64,000 bases of DNA from Flavobacterium aquatile LMG 4008 = ATCC 11947 (GTDB lineage: Bacteria; Bacteroidota; Bacteroidia; Flavobacteriales; Flavobacteriaceae), in assembly GCF_000757385.1 (NCBI RefSeq), contig NZ_JRHH01000002.1, positions 1 through 64,000 on the forward strand, read 5' to 3'. The notes beneath the pieces were generated by a model. The model made no database searches. It was given only the letters and a program-made list of their open reading frames with translations, and was not told the origin of the DNA. Shown one piece after another: positions 1 through 7,897 of the stretch. The position numbers and the translations under genes were made by a program. How positions within the stretch are numbered: the first letter of the stretch is position 1; every line of letters begins with the position of its first letter.

Positions 1-94
1 TAAATTATGGTGAAATGTTAATTTGAATTTGTAAAACTGGTCCACTTAGTAGTTTAAAATTTTCTATTTATTAAAAATTGTTGTTTTATACGCG

Positions 95-182
95 GTTGCG
101 TGAGTGATAGTAGCGGCATCCTTTTCTTTTTTTCTTAAAAAAAGAAAAGATAGAGCGGATAGCACGACCCTTGGGGCACGCC
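95..182 (+). repeat. Intergenic hairpin repeat, copy A
   Basis: A 13-bp perfect stem (121-133 with 137-149, loop CTT) is flanked on the left by AGCGGCATC and on the right by GAGCGGATAGCACGACCC. The outer ends GCGTG (98-102) and CACGC (177-181) are also complementary. Related flanks around different stems occur at 3563-3615 (minus strand) and 19180-19261 (plus strand). Similar elements are, from memory, frequent between genes in Flavobacteriaceae. The rest of 1-196 shows nothing recognisable. Confidence 0.7.
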
Positions 183-196
183 AAAATAAAAGATTA

Positions 197-640
197 CTAA
201 GTATTGGTCTCTAAGTCTTTTATATAATCTTCGTATTCAAAAAAGAATGTTTCGAATTGTGTCATTGTTTGACTAAAAAAATCGAATATTTCGTTCCAAG
301 TGTTTTTATTGTTTAGACTTACATTTAGTTTTTCAATCCATATTCTACTTATTATCTTACCATTTTCTAGATAATGGTTTCGTTCTAAAATTGCATCAGG
401 TAAATATTCGTCTAATAAAATAGTTTTAAGAGATTCAATTTTTTCAAAATATATTTTTCTTTTTTCTTCTTCTTTTGGTTCGATATCTAATAGGACTTTT
501 GCTTTTTTATTATCGACATAGAATTTGAAAGTTACATCTTTTATCTTTGTATCATATAAAAGCCATTTTCTTGGGTATGTTTCTGCAAACTGTACCCAAA
601 ATTCTTTCTTAATTTTTAAACTTTCTTCTTTACTGTACAT
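197..640 (-). CDS. DUF4268-like hypothetical protein
   Basis: A 147-aa soluble protein rich in Lys, Glu and aromatic residues, with no signal peptide or membrane segment. The opening (YSKEESLKIKKEFWVQFAET) and the closing FFEYEDYIKD resemble the DUF4268 proteins of Bacteroidota, which have no known function. In other genomes DUF4268 domains are sometimes attached to nuclease-like proteins; here the domain stands alone. It diverges from the Nudix gene at 709, with 68 bp between the two starts. The family call is from memory of its signature and is moderately secure; the role is unknown. Confidence 0.7.
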   Translation of the reverse strand: MYSKEESLKIKKEFWVQFAETYPRKWLLYDTKIKDVTFKFYVDNKKAKVLLDIEPKEEEKRKIYFEKIESLKTILLDEYLPDAILERNHYLENGKIISRIWIEKLNVSLNNKNTWNEIFDFFSQTMTQFETFFFEYEDYIKDLETNT

Positions 641-708
641 GTAGAATTTAATTTTTGGGTTTGTTGTGTTTTTTTTGGTAAATTTATAAATAATTAGAAC
701 TATTAACT

Positions 709-1347
709 ATGAATTTCAATTTGTTTTTTAATGCAATACCAAATGTTATGAATGTAGAATTACCTTCTATTTCTTCACATATTAAAATGGCACCTTTGGA
801 AAGAGTTAAAATGATGGAGGAAGATAGTTATGATATTAGCTCTGTGAGAAAAGCTGCTGTAATGATGTTGTTTTATCCAAAAAATGACATTACACATTTG
901 TTATTAATTATTAGGAATTCTTACCCAGGAGTTCATTCTTCACAGATTGCTTTTCCTGGTGGAAAAGTGGAAGATATTGATTTTGATTTGAAACAGACTG
1001 CTTTACGAGAAACACATGAAGAAATAGGTATTCATCCCAATGATATTCATGTTATTAGAGATTTTTCATCTATTTATATTCCGCCAAGTAATTTTTTGGT
1101 GTTTCCTTTTTTAGGAATATCACAATCAGAATTAACGTTTACACTTCAACAAGAGGAAGTTGCAGGAATAATAGAATTACCGTTGTCAACTCTGTTAGAC
1201 GATTCTATTATCAGTAGTAAAAATTTAGAGACTTCTTACTCTAAATTAATTGATGTTCCAATTTTTCAAATAGAGGAACATTCTGTTTGGGGTGCAACTG
1301 CAATGATGCTAAATGAGTTAAAAGATGTACTGAAAATGGTTCTATAA
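709..1347 (+). CDS. Nudix hydrolase, CoA pyrophosphatase-like
   Basis: A 212-aa cytosolic Nudix enzyme. The Nudix box lies at about residues 85-108 (GGKVE, then ALRETHEEIGI). It is preceded by HSSQIAFPGG, the extra motif of the CoA/acyl-CoA pyrophosphatase (NudL, YeaB) group, which cleaves CoA to 4'-phosphopantetheine and 3',5'-ADP. The length fits that group. The box is one residue longer than the general Nudix consensus, as usual for this subfamily. It is followed after 45 bp by an acyltransferase gene, probably co-transcribed. Substrate assignment is by motif only. Confidence 0.88.
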   Translation: MNFNLFFNAIPNVMNVELPSISSHIKMAPLERVKMMEEDSYDISSVRKAAVMMLFYPKNDITHLLLIIRNSYPGVHSSQIAFPGGKVEDIDFDLKQTALRETHEEIGIHPNDIHVIRDFSSIYIPPSNFLVFPFLGISQSELTFTLQQEEVAGIIELPLSTLLDDSIISSKNLETSYSKLIDVPIFQIEEHSVWGATAMMLNELKDVLKMVL

Positions 1348-1392
1348 ATTTTAATTTTTGTAAGTTTGCCTTTCAATTTTCTACTGAATATT

Positions 1393-2202
1393 ATGGGATT
1401 ATTTAAACGAAATCCTTTTGGACATATACTTTTTATTAAGAAATGGCTTATCCGAATTTTCGGTGTGATAACTCATAGACGTTATCGTGGATTTAATGAA
1501 TTGCATATTGAAGGATCGGAAATTATTAGAAATTTACCTGATAAAAATGTGCTATTTATTTCCAATCATCAAACATATTTTGCCGATGTTGTAGCCATGT
1601 TTCATGTTTTTAACGCGAGTCTCTCGGGTAGAGAAGATAACATCAAAAATGTGGGTTATTTGTGGCAACCAAAAATGAATGTTTACTATGTGGCAGCGAG
1701 TGAAACAATGAAAGCAGGATTGCTCCCAAGAATTTTATCCTATGTTGGTGCAATAACAGTTGAACGAACGTGGAGAGCAGGAGGAAAAGACGTAACTGAA
1801 AAAAGAGAAGTAAATCCAAACGATACCGAAAACATCAAAATTGCTCTTGCCGACGGTTGGGTAATCACTTTTCCGCAAGGAACTACCAAATCTTTCAAAC
1901 CCGTAAGAAAAGGAACAGCCCACATCATCAAGCAACACAAACCAATTGTTGTTCCAATTGTTATCGATGGTTTTCGTCGATCATTTGATAAAAAAGGGCT
2001 TCGTCTTAAAAAGAAAAACATTCTTCAATCATTTATAATAAAAGAACCGCTCGAAATTGACTATGAAAATGAAACCATCGAACAAATAGTTGAAAAAGTG
2101 GAATATGCTATAGAGCAACATCCGTCATTTTTGAAAGTAATTCCTGCAGAAGAAATTGAAGAACAAGAAAAACTTAATCGCCTACGCCAGTGGGAATATT
2201 AA
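1393..2202 (+). CDS. 1-acyl-sn-glycerol-3-phosphate acyltransferase-like protein
   Basis: A PlsC-type lysophospholipid acyltransferase of 269 aa. The catalytic motif is NHQTYFAD (residues 58-65), which has five residues between His and Asp rather than the common four. FPQGTTKS supplies the downstream glycerophosphate-binding block, and PIVVPIVIDGFRRSF a later conserved block. The frame could be extended to a TTG at 1366, but the ATG at 1393 starts the recognisable protein and was chosen. It ends at the bidirectional terminator at 2205-2233. Exact acceptor (lysophosphatidate or an ornithine-type lipid) cannot be told. Confidence 0.85.
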   Translation: MGLFKRNPFGHILFIKKWLIRIFGVITHRRYRGFNELHIEGSEIIRNLPDKNVLFISNHQTYFADVVAMFHVFNASLSGREDNIKNVGYLWQPKMNVYYVAASETMKAGLLPRILSYVGAITVERTWRAGGKDVTEKREVNPNDTENIKIALADGWVITFPQGTTKSFKPVRKGTAHIIKQHKPIVVPIVIDGFRRSFDKKGLRLKKKNILQSFIIKEPLEIDYENETIEQIVEKVEYAIEQHPSFLKVIPAEEIEEQEKLNRLRQWEY

Positions 2203-2204
2203 TA

Positions 2205-2233
2205 AAAAAGTCTCGCTATTAACGAGACTTTTT
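2205..2233. terminator. Bidirectional intrinsic terminator
   Basis: An 11-bp stem, AAAAAGTCTCG at 2205-2215 and its complement at 2223-2233, is flanked by A and T runs. It lies between the convergent acyltransferase gene and the leftward gene at 2235, so it can end both transcripts. Confidence 0.85.
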
Positions 2234-2234
2234 T

Positions 2235-2858
2235 TTATAAATCAATTTTCTTTAATTCATTGTAATTTCTAAATAACTTTCGAAGTAATATTCCATAAAT
2301 TAATCGGTAAAATAGCCAAAATAAACCAACGAAGATAATTATGCAAATGGTACAAAATGCAACCATAAAAATCATCGCATTACCTTTGGAGGTCAATTCA
2401 TGCAATTTTGGATCTACAGTAAAAACAAGCGCAAAACCAATAATCATACTAACTACCATCATTCCAAGATTGTACCAAACATAATATTGTACTGTTTTTC
2501 TTGTTTTCAAAATATCCTTCATCAATTGTTTCGTTGATGTTATGGTAGAAATAGCTCTATAATTTTTGTAAAACATATAGATAAACACAGCCACAACAGC
2601 ATAATTGAAAATAGTCAAATATTTAAAATATTCAATCAAGTACTCACTATGTGTTTTAATAAAATATTCATCTGAGTTGTATACCAAGCTAATTCCTGTC
2701 CAAAGTAGTACTTCTAATATACTAATAATCAATATCCACTTCACAATTGAAGACGATTTCTTATGTAACATTTTATAAATATCCACTTCCGATACCTGTT
2801 CAAAAGAATTTTCGTTCTTTTTCCAGTCTTTTTTTAATAAATCCAATTCTTCCATCAT
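2235..2858 (-). CDS. Membrane protein partner of ECF sigma factor, possible anti-sigma
   Basis: A 207-aa protein with a charged N-terminal section of about 35 residues (MMEELDLLKKDWKKN) and four predicted transmembrane segments, ending in a short basic cytosolic tail. It starts 4 bp after the stop of the ECF sigma gene at 2863, so the two are almost certainly co-transcribed. Sigma genes of this type in Bacteroidota are commonly followed by such a membrane protein. By position it may be an anti-sigma factor, but no zinc-binding or named anti-sigma domain is visible, so the role is inferred from context. Confidence 0.7.
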   Translation of the reverse strand: MMEELDLLKKDWKKNENSFEQVSEVDIYKMLHKKSSSIVKWILIISILEVLLWTGISLVYNSDEYFIKTHSEYLIEYFKYLTIFNYAVVAVFIYMFYKNYRAISTITSTKQLMKDILKTRKTVQYYVWYNLGMMVVSMIIGFALVFTVDPKLHELTSKGNAMIFMVAFCTICIIIFVGLFWLFYRLIYGILLRKLFRNYNELKKIDL

Positions 2859-2862
2859 AGCC

Positions 2863-3357
2863 TTACGGATTTAATATTTTTTTCAATTTCCCTTTAATTC
2901 TATTCATTTTAACTCTTGCATTAACCTCACTAATACCCAATGTTTCGGCAATTTCTGTATAATCTTTATCTTCGAGATACATGAAAACCAATGCCTTTTC
3001 AATATCATTCAACTGATGCACCGCTTGATACATCAACTTTATCTGCTCTTCTTCTTCGCTATTATATTCGTCTTGACTAATAAAAAAACTATGCTTTTCA
3101 TACTCCACTGTAGAAACACTTCGCGTACTCTTTCGGTACAAAGTAATGGCGGTATTTAAAGCAACTCGATAAGCCCAAGTCGAGAATTTAGAATCACCAC
3201 GAAATTTCGGAAAAGCCTTCCATAATTGTATCGTAATTTCCTGAAACAAATCCTTATGCGCATCACCATCAGATGTGTACAACCTACAAATCTTGTGGAT
3301 TATATTCTGATTTTCACGCAATTGCTGCACAAACGTCTGTTCCAAATTCTCGCTCAT
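2863..3357 (-). CDS. RNA polymerase sigma factor, ECF (sigma-70) family
   Basis: A 164-aa ECF sigma factor. Region 2 covers about residues 20-85, with DLFQEITIQLWKAFPKFRGD and FSTWAYRVALN as the core and -10 recognition parts. Region 4 covers about residues 105-160, with YTEIAETLGISEVNARVKMNRIK as the helix-turn-helix. Regions 1 and 3 are absent, as usual. It directs RNA polymerase to a specific set of promoters, here unknown. The upstream 40 bp holds a 14-bp palindrome and a TGTAAC box that could be an autoregulated promoter. The membrane gene just downstream may hold it inactive. Confidence 0.93.
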   Translation of the reverse strand: MSENLEQTFVQQLRENQNIIHKICRLYTSDGDAHKDLFQEITIQLWKAFPKFRGDSKFSTWAYRVALNTAITLYRKSTRSVSTVEYEKHSFFISQDEYNSEEEEQIKLMYQAVHQLNDIEKALVFMYLEDKDYTEIAETLGISEVNARVKMNRIKGKLKKILNP

Positions 3358-3366
3358 ATATACGTT

Positions 3367-3393
3367 AGTAAACCTTTACTAGATTTTGTTACA
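3367..3393 (-). promoter_or_regulatory. Palindrome and possible ECF promoter of the sigma gene
   Basis: AGTAAACCTTTACT at 3367-3380 is a perfect 6+2+6 palindrome starting 10 bp upstream of the sigma-factor ATG. TGTAAC on the minus strand (3388-3393) resembles ECF -35 elements seen in Bacteroidota. A repressor site or autoregulated promoter is possible. This is inference from position only. Confidence 0.35.
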
Positions 3394-3562
3394 AGATACG
3401 TAAATCAATTTCAATTTCAAAAGTCAAATTTCAACTTCAAAAATGAACAAAAGGTCAATAACAAGTCAATTATAATTTTAAAGTGTTTTATTTAGCATTG
3501 ATTTTTGAGATTGCTTTTTGAAGTTGATTTTTGAAGGAGCGAATCACTTGCGCATTTCTATA

Positions 3563-3615
3563 AACCCTATTCCTGCTTTCCGCGTTACAAGGTAACTGCT
3601 CCAATCAGGGCTAAA
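3563..3615 (-). repeat. Intergenic hairpin repeat, copy B
   Basis: Read on the minus strand, TAGCCCTGATTGGAGC leads into a 5-bp stem (GTTAC, loop, GTAAC; 3584-3588 with 3592-3596) and then GCGGAAAGCAGGAATAGGG. The flanks correspond to copies A and C, but the stem is much shorter. The rest of 3394-3720 is AT-rich, with short CTTCAAAA/TTTTGAAG inverted words and no gene that I can support. Confidence 0.65.
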
Positions 3616-3720
3616 CTGTAATCGTCTTACCTAAAATCAGATTTTCAAAACACTATTTTCAAAACCATTTAAACTGTTAAACTCATAAACTTTTAAACAA
3701 CTTTTACAATCAAAAACAAC

Positions 3721-3728
3721 TAACTTTG
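3721..3728 (+). promoter_or_regulatory. Promoter -7 element of ndh
   Basis: TAACTTTG matches the TAnnTTTG -7 consensus of Bacteroidota and lies 25 bp before the ndh ATG. No clear TTG -33 box stands at the expected distance. Confidence 0.6.
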
Positions 3729-3753
3729 TATTTCAGATAAATAGTATTCTACA

Positions 3754-5058
3754 ATGAACATTCCACATTCAGATAAAAAAAGAGTAGTCATCATCGGTGG
3801 CGGATTTGCAGGTTTATCAATAGCCAAAAAACTTAGAAACAAAAACCTACAAGTTGTTTTACTCGATAAACATAATTACCACACGTTCCAACCACTTCTA
3901 TATCAAGTAGCCACTGGCGGATTAGAAGCAGGTTCTATAGCGTATCCAATCCGTAAAGTAATTCAAGAATACAAAGATTTCTATTTTAGATTAACATCTG
4001 TAAAAGAAATCGATACGCCCAATCAAAAAATAATTTCAGAAATTGGCGATTTACACTACGATTATTTAGTAATTGCAACCGGTTCCAAAACCAATTATTT
4101 TGGTAACAAAGAAATCGAACGTAATTCCATGTCAATGAAAACCATTCCGCAATCATTAAACATTCGTAGTTTGATTCTAGAAAATTTTGAACAAGCAGTT
4201 CTTACAACAAACGAAGCTGATAAAAACGCATTAATAAATTTTGTACTTGTTGGTGCTGGACCAACAGGAGTAGAGCTTGCAGGCGCACTTGCCGAAATGA
4301 AAAGAGCCATTCTACAAAAAGATTATCCCGATTTAGATATTTCTAAAATGGAAATAAACCTAATTCAAAGTGGCGATCGAGTTTTAAACACAATGTCTGA
4401 AAAATCATCTGAAGCTGCCGAAAGATTCTTGGTGGATTTAGGCGTAATTGTGCACAAAAATGTTCGCGTAACCAATTACGACGGAAGAACCATCACAACC
4501 AACTCCGATTTAACTTTTGAAACCGCAACTGTAATTTGGACAGCTGGAGTTCAAGGCGCAAAAGTAGCAGGTTTAGACTCTAAATCTCTTGTAGAAAAAG
4601 TAGAACGTATTCGTGTAAATCAATTCAATCAAGTAGTTGGTTATAATAATATTTTTGCCATTGGTGATATTGCTTCAATGGAAAGCGAAAAATATCCTCA
4701 AGGTCATCCAATGATGGCGCAACCGGCATTACAGCAAGGTGATTTATTAGGAGAAAATCTGGTAAAATTAATAGACAATAAACCAATGAAACCCTTCGAA
4801 TACAACGATAAAGGTTCCATGGCAACCATAGGAAGAAATTTAGCCGTTGTGGATTTACCAAAATACCATTTCAACGGAGTTTTCGCATGGTTCGTTTGGA
4901 TGTTTGTACACCTTTTTTCACTAATCGGATTCAAAAATAAAGCTGTAGTTTTTCTAAATTGGGTATACAACTACGTTCGTTTTGACAGAGAAGGAAGACT
5001 AATTGTAAGACCTTTCAAAAAGAGAAGTTTTGTGACTTTTACTTCTGACGAGGTTTAA
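3754..5058 (+). CDS. ndh: Type II NADH dehydrogenase (NDH-2), FAD-dependent
   Basis: A 434-aa single-subunit NADH:quinone oxidoreductase that passes electrons to menaquinone without pumping protons. The first dinucleotide fold, VVIIGGGFAGLSIAKKL, is at about residues 11-27 and binds FAD. The second, VLVGAGPTGVELAGALAEM, is at about 165-183 and binds NADH. NIFAIGDIAS near residue 300 is the FAD-contacting block. The C-terminus contains an aromatic hydrophobic stretch (VFAWFVWMFVHLFSLIGF) of the kind that anchors NDH-2 to the inner membrane. Length matches the family. It stands alone, behind its own promoter. Generic pyridine nucleotide-disulphide oxidoreductase is the fallback call. Confidence 0.92.
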   Translation: MNIPHSDKKRVVIIGGGFAGLSIAKKLRNKNLQVVLLDKHNYHTFQPLLYQVATGGLEAGSIAYPIRKVIQEYKDFYFRLTSVKEIDTPNQKIISEIGDLHYDYLVIATGSKTNYFGNKEIERNSMSMKTIPQSLNIRSLILENFEQAVLTTNEADKNALINFVLVGAGPTGVELAGALAEMKRAILQKDYPDLDISKMEINLIQSGDRVLNTMSEKSSEAAERFLVDLGVIVHKNVRVTNYDGRTITTNSDLTFETATVIWTAGVQGAKVAGLDSKSLVEKVERIRVNQFNQVVGYNNIFAIGDIASMESEKYPQGHPMMAQPALQQGDLLGENLVKLIDNKPMKPFEYNDKGSMATIGRNLAVVDLPKYHFNGVFAWFVWMFVHLFSLIGFKNKAVVFLNWVYNYVRFDREGRLIVRPFKKRSFVTFTSDEV

Positions 5059-5066
5059 AATTATAT

Positions 5067-5125
5067 ACCGCAAATTCGCAAATTGTAATTAATAGATTAT
5101 AAAAATAAATTTGTGAATTTGCGGT
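5067..5125. terminator. Long hairpin between convergent genes
   Basis: An 18-bp stem pairs 5067-5084 with 5108-5125, with only one G-T pair, around a 23-nt AT-rich loop. It lies between the convergent ndh and DUF3810 genes. There is no strong T-run next to the stem, so it may be a terminator, an RNA-stabilising structure or a dispersed repeat. Confidence 0.55.
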
Positions 5126-5160
5126 TATTTTAAATTACTAATAATCTAATCTAAAAAAAA

Positions 5161-6222
5161 TTATAGCGATTTATTTGCATAATAATTAATCAACAAATCC
5201 ACAAACTTACTATAACTTTCAATGCCATCCTGTTGCTGATTAATCTTTAAAAACTGATCGTAAAAAGCATGAAAACCTTTATCAATAAAAGTATCGTATT
5301 GTTTCCAAAAAGCATCAGTTTCTTTATAATTTTCTAGAATTCCTAGATTAATTTGAGCTTTAAAATAATTGAATTTTGCTTCATCTTTCATGCCAATATT
5401 ATTCATGCAATAACGCAAAGCATTAGAATATGCTGAATATTGAAAATATAAATCCTCGTTTTTTACAGAAGCCAAAAACCCAATGAAATTGCATTCACTT
5501 TCACTTGCAAAACCCATTTGATGCGCCATTTCATGACAAATAACATTCGGAAAACCAACCATCGGAAGTTTATAATTCACCTGAGCTTCATTTGTAAACG
5601 GATTCAAATAACCACCAAATCCCATATAAGTCAACGGTAAACTAAACAACGATTTTTTCCTGCTTGGAGTTTCATACTTAAAAAACGGATATTCTTTCGC
5701 CAAAGCATCATATCCATTTTGAGTCATCTTAAAAATAGAATCTTGCGAATATAAATTAGTAACTTTTAGATTTTTATTTTTTGTAATTTGAAACTGAATT
5801 TCATTTGTTTTTAAAATCAATTTTTCTGTAAAAGCATACAAATCTTCATCAGAATACTCTCGTTTAATGCTCATTTTTTCAAAAAGAGGAACTCTATAAT
5901 AATTAAAAGCCCACAAAAAATGAAACAGAAAATAGGCCACCGACAAAACGCTACTAATTTTCAGTAAATTATTTTTCCATTGCAATCGCCACGATTTTCT
6001 GGTTTTCCAAAGTTGAATCAGTAAATAAATAATTAATACTCCATAAATTACATCTCCAACCGAAAACGGAATTTTACCCAAAACTGTTCGAGAAATTTTT
6101 GAAATAAAAATGTATAATCCGTTGCTGTAAATGCGTTCAACCGCTTCAGGAAAAAAGGCAATTATCTTCAGAAATAAAATCTGAAATAGTAAAAATATTG
6201 GGAGAATGTATTTTCTTTTCAT
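5161..6222 (-). CDS. DUF3810 family membrane zinc metalloprotease
   Basis: A 353-aa protein of the DUF3810 family. Three hydrophobic segments occur in the first 110 residues (one at the N-terminus, one near VIYGVLIIYLLI, one near SSVLSVAYFLFHFLWAF). The rest is a soluble domain with the zinc-protease signature HEMAH at about residue 229, followed by GFASESECNFIGF, whose Glu can be the third ligand. Substrate and role are unknown for the family. The frame also offers an ATG at 6250-6252; the start at 6222 (MKRKYILP) was chosen because it gives a normal N-terminus. Confidence 0.82.
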   Translation of the reverse strand: MKRKYILPIFLLFQILFLKIIAFFPEAVERIYSNGLYIFISKISRTVLGKIPFSVGDVIYGVLIIYLLIQLWKTRKSWRLQWKNNLLKISSVLSVAYFLFHFLWAFNYYRVPLFEKMSIKREYSDEDLYAFTEKLILKTNEIQFQITKNKNLKVTNLYSQDSIFKMTQNGYDALAKEYPFFKYETPSRKKSLFSLPLTYMGFGGYLNPFTNEAQVNYKLPMVGFPNVICHEMAHQMGFASESECNFIGFLASVKNEDLYFQYSAYSNALRYCMNNIGMKDEAKFNYFKAQINLGILENYKETDAFWKQYDTFIDKGFHAFYDQFLKINQQQDGIESYSKFVDLLINYYANKSL

Positions 6223-6281
6223 TATCAAAATTAGAAATGTAAATATAATCACAAATCAATTCGCAAAGAAATTAAACTTTG

Positions 6282-6289
6282 TAACTTTG
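6282..6289 (+). promoter_or_regulatory. Promoter -7 element of pepD
   Basis: TAACTTTG fits the TAnnTTTG consensus and would give a leader of about 85 nt before the ATG at 6382. The leader contains repeated words TTTGTGAAAATCTGTGAAATTTGTGG (as the pieces TTTGTG, CTGTG, TTTGTGG at 6341-6364), like simple repeats common between genes in this group. Confidence 0.5.
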
Positions 6290-6381
6290 TCTTTTAAAAT
6301 AATTTTATAAATCGAGCTTCATTTTAAACAGTTTCCAAAATTTGTGAAAATCTGTGAAATTTGTGGCAAAAAACAAACATA

Positions 6382-7839
6382 ATGAGCCAAGAAATTAGAA
6401 ATCTTGAACCAAAACAACTTTGGAACAAGTTCGCCGATTTAAACGCAGTGCCACGTCCATCTAAAAAAGAAGAACGTGTAATTGAGTTTATGAAAAACTT
6501 CGGAGCCAGTTTAGGATTAGAAACTTTTGAAGATGAAATCCGTAATGTAATCATCCGTAAACCAGCGACTCTAGGAATGGAAAACCGCAAAACCATTGTC
6601 TTACAAGGACATTTGGATATGGTACACCAAAAAAATAACGATACTAATTTCGATTTCTTGACGCAAGGAATTGATATGTTCGTTGATGGTGATTGGGTAA
6701 AAGCAAAAGGAACAACGCTTGGCGCCGATAACGGACTTGGGGTAGCCGCAATAATGGCAGTTTTAGAAAGTAAAGATATTCCGCATCCTGCTATCGATGC
6801 GCTCTTTACCATAGATGAAGAAACCGGAATGACCGGTGCTTTAAACTTAAAAGGAGGTGTTTTAAAAGGAGAAATTCTTTTAAATCTGGATACAGAGGAA
6901 GACGACGAAATTGATATCGGTTGTGCCGGTGGCGTTGATGTTACTGCAACTAGAGCATACAACGAAGAAGAAACTCCAGAAGGTTCTGTGGGTTATACAA
7001 TTACCGTAAAAGGATTGAATGGCGGACATTCAGGAATGGATATTCATAAAGGCTTGGGTAACGCTAACAAAATCATGAACCGACTTTTATTTGACGGTTT
7101 TGAGAATTTCGGACTTCAAATTGCAGAAATTTCTGGTGGAAGTTTACGTAATGCTATTCCACGCGAAAGCGTTGCAAAAGTGATTGTTGCCGCAATTTAT
7201 AATGAAGCTTTTGCCTTTGATATGCAAGAAATTATTGGTGATATCAAAGCTGAATTCAAAGTGATGGAGCCTAATTTGACTATCGAAATCGAAAAATCAG
7301 ATTTGCCTACTAAAGTTATGGATTTAGGAGTTCAAGAAGGTCTACTTCGTTCTATTTATACAGCTCACAACGGTGTTTACCGAATGAGTCCAGATATGGA
7401 AGATTTAGTAGAAACTTCAAATAATATAGCAAGAGTTATTGTAAAAGATGGCGAAATTTCGATTCAAAATTTAACGCGTTCGTCTGTAGAAAGTTCTAAA
7501 TTTGATTTAGCAAATGCGTTGCGTTCAGCATACGAATTATTTGGTTGCGAAGTAGAATTTGGCGGAAGCTATCCAGGTTGGACACCAAATCCAAAATCGG
7601 AAATATTAGACGTTCTGACTTCCATTTATGAAAAACAAAACGGCGATAAACCAAAAGTAGTGGCTTGTCACGCAGGTTTAGAATGTGGAATTTTAGGTAC
7701 GAATTATCCAGGAATGGACATGATTTCTTTCGGACCAACCATTCACGGTGCGCACAGTCCAGATGAAAGAGCAAGTATTTCGTCTTCACAAAAATTCTGG
7801 AAATTTTTCTTAGAAATTTTAGCGAATATTCCTGAATGA
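6382..7839 (+). CDS. pepD: Aminoacyl-histidine (cytosol nonspecific) dipeptidase, M20 family
   Basis: A 485-aa cytosolic zinc dipeptidase that cleaves dipeptides, including Xaa-His, for amino acid recovery. M20 family motifs are present: LQGHLDMVHQ (metal His and catalytic Asp), TTLGADNGLG (bridging Asp), IDEETGMTG (catalytic and metal Glu) and LDTEEDDEIDIGCAGG. A lid domain follows at about 200-390, and a late HAGLECGIL and FGPTIHGAHSPDE give the last ligands. The reading frame extends to a TTG at 6361, but the ATG at 6382 (MSQEIRNLEP) gives the usual family length. A terminator follows at 7868. Confidence 0.94.
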   Translation: MSQEIRNLEPKQLWNKFADLNAVPRPSKKEERVIEFMKNFGASLGLETFEDEIRNVIIRKPATLGMENRKTIVLQGHLDMVHQKNNDTNFDFLTQGIDMFVDGDWVKAKGTTLGADNGLGVAAIMAVLESKDIPHPAIDALFTIDEETGMTGALNLKGGVLKGEILLNLDTEEDDEIDIGCAGGVDVTATRAYNEEETPEGSVGYTITVKGLNGGHSGMDIHKGLGNANKIMNRLLFDGFENFGLQIAEISGGSLRNAIPRESVAKVIVAAIYNEAFAFDMQEIIGDIKAEFKVMEPNLTIEIEKSDLPTKVMDLGVQEGLLRSIYTAHNGVYRMSPDMEDLVETSNNIARVIVKDGEISIQNLTRSSVESSKFDLANALRSAYELFGCEVEFGGSYPGWTPNPKSEILDVLTSIYEKQNGDKPKVVACHAGLECGILGTNYPGMDMISFGPTIHGAHSPDERASISSSQKFWKFFLEILANIPE

Positions 7840-7867
7840 AAGTAGAGAAAAGAAAATAGAAAATAGC

Positions 7868-7897
7868 AACCTCGTTTAGAAATAAGCGAGGTTTTTT
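7868..7897 (+). terminator. Intrinsic terminator of pepD
   Basis: AACCTCG (7868-7874) pairs with CGAGGTT (7887-7893) and is followed by TTTTT. It overlaps the 3' end of the convergent AraC gene by one base, so it serves mainly pepD. Confidence 0.75.

Noticed and set aside
1366..1392. TTG start extending the acyltransferase by nine codons
   Set aside because: The ATG at 1393 gives a normal protein; the added residues are not like the family.
3226..3495. 89-aa plus-strand frame over the sigma gene and its upstream region
   Set aside because: Antisense to a clear sigma factor and ends in low-complexity AT-rich DNA; no coding signal.
6361..6381. TTG start for pepD
   Set aside because: The first ATG at 6382 gives the usual 485-aa length.
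6324..6962. 212-aa minus-strand open frame opposite pepD
   Set aside because: It overlaps an intact dipeptidase on the other strand, is Ser/Pro-rich as expected for an antisense shadow and has no family signature.
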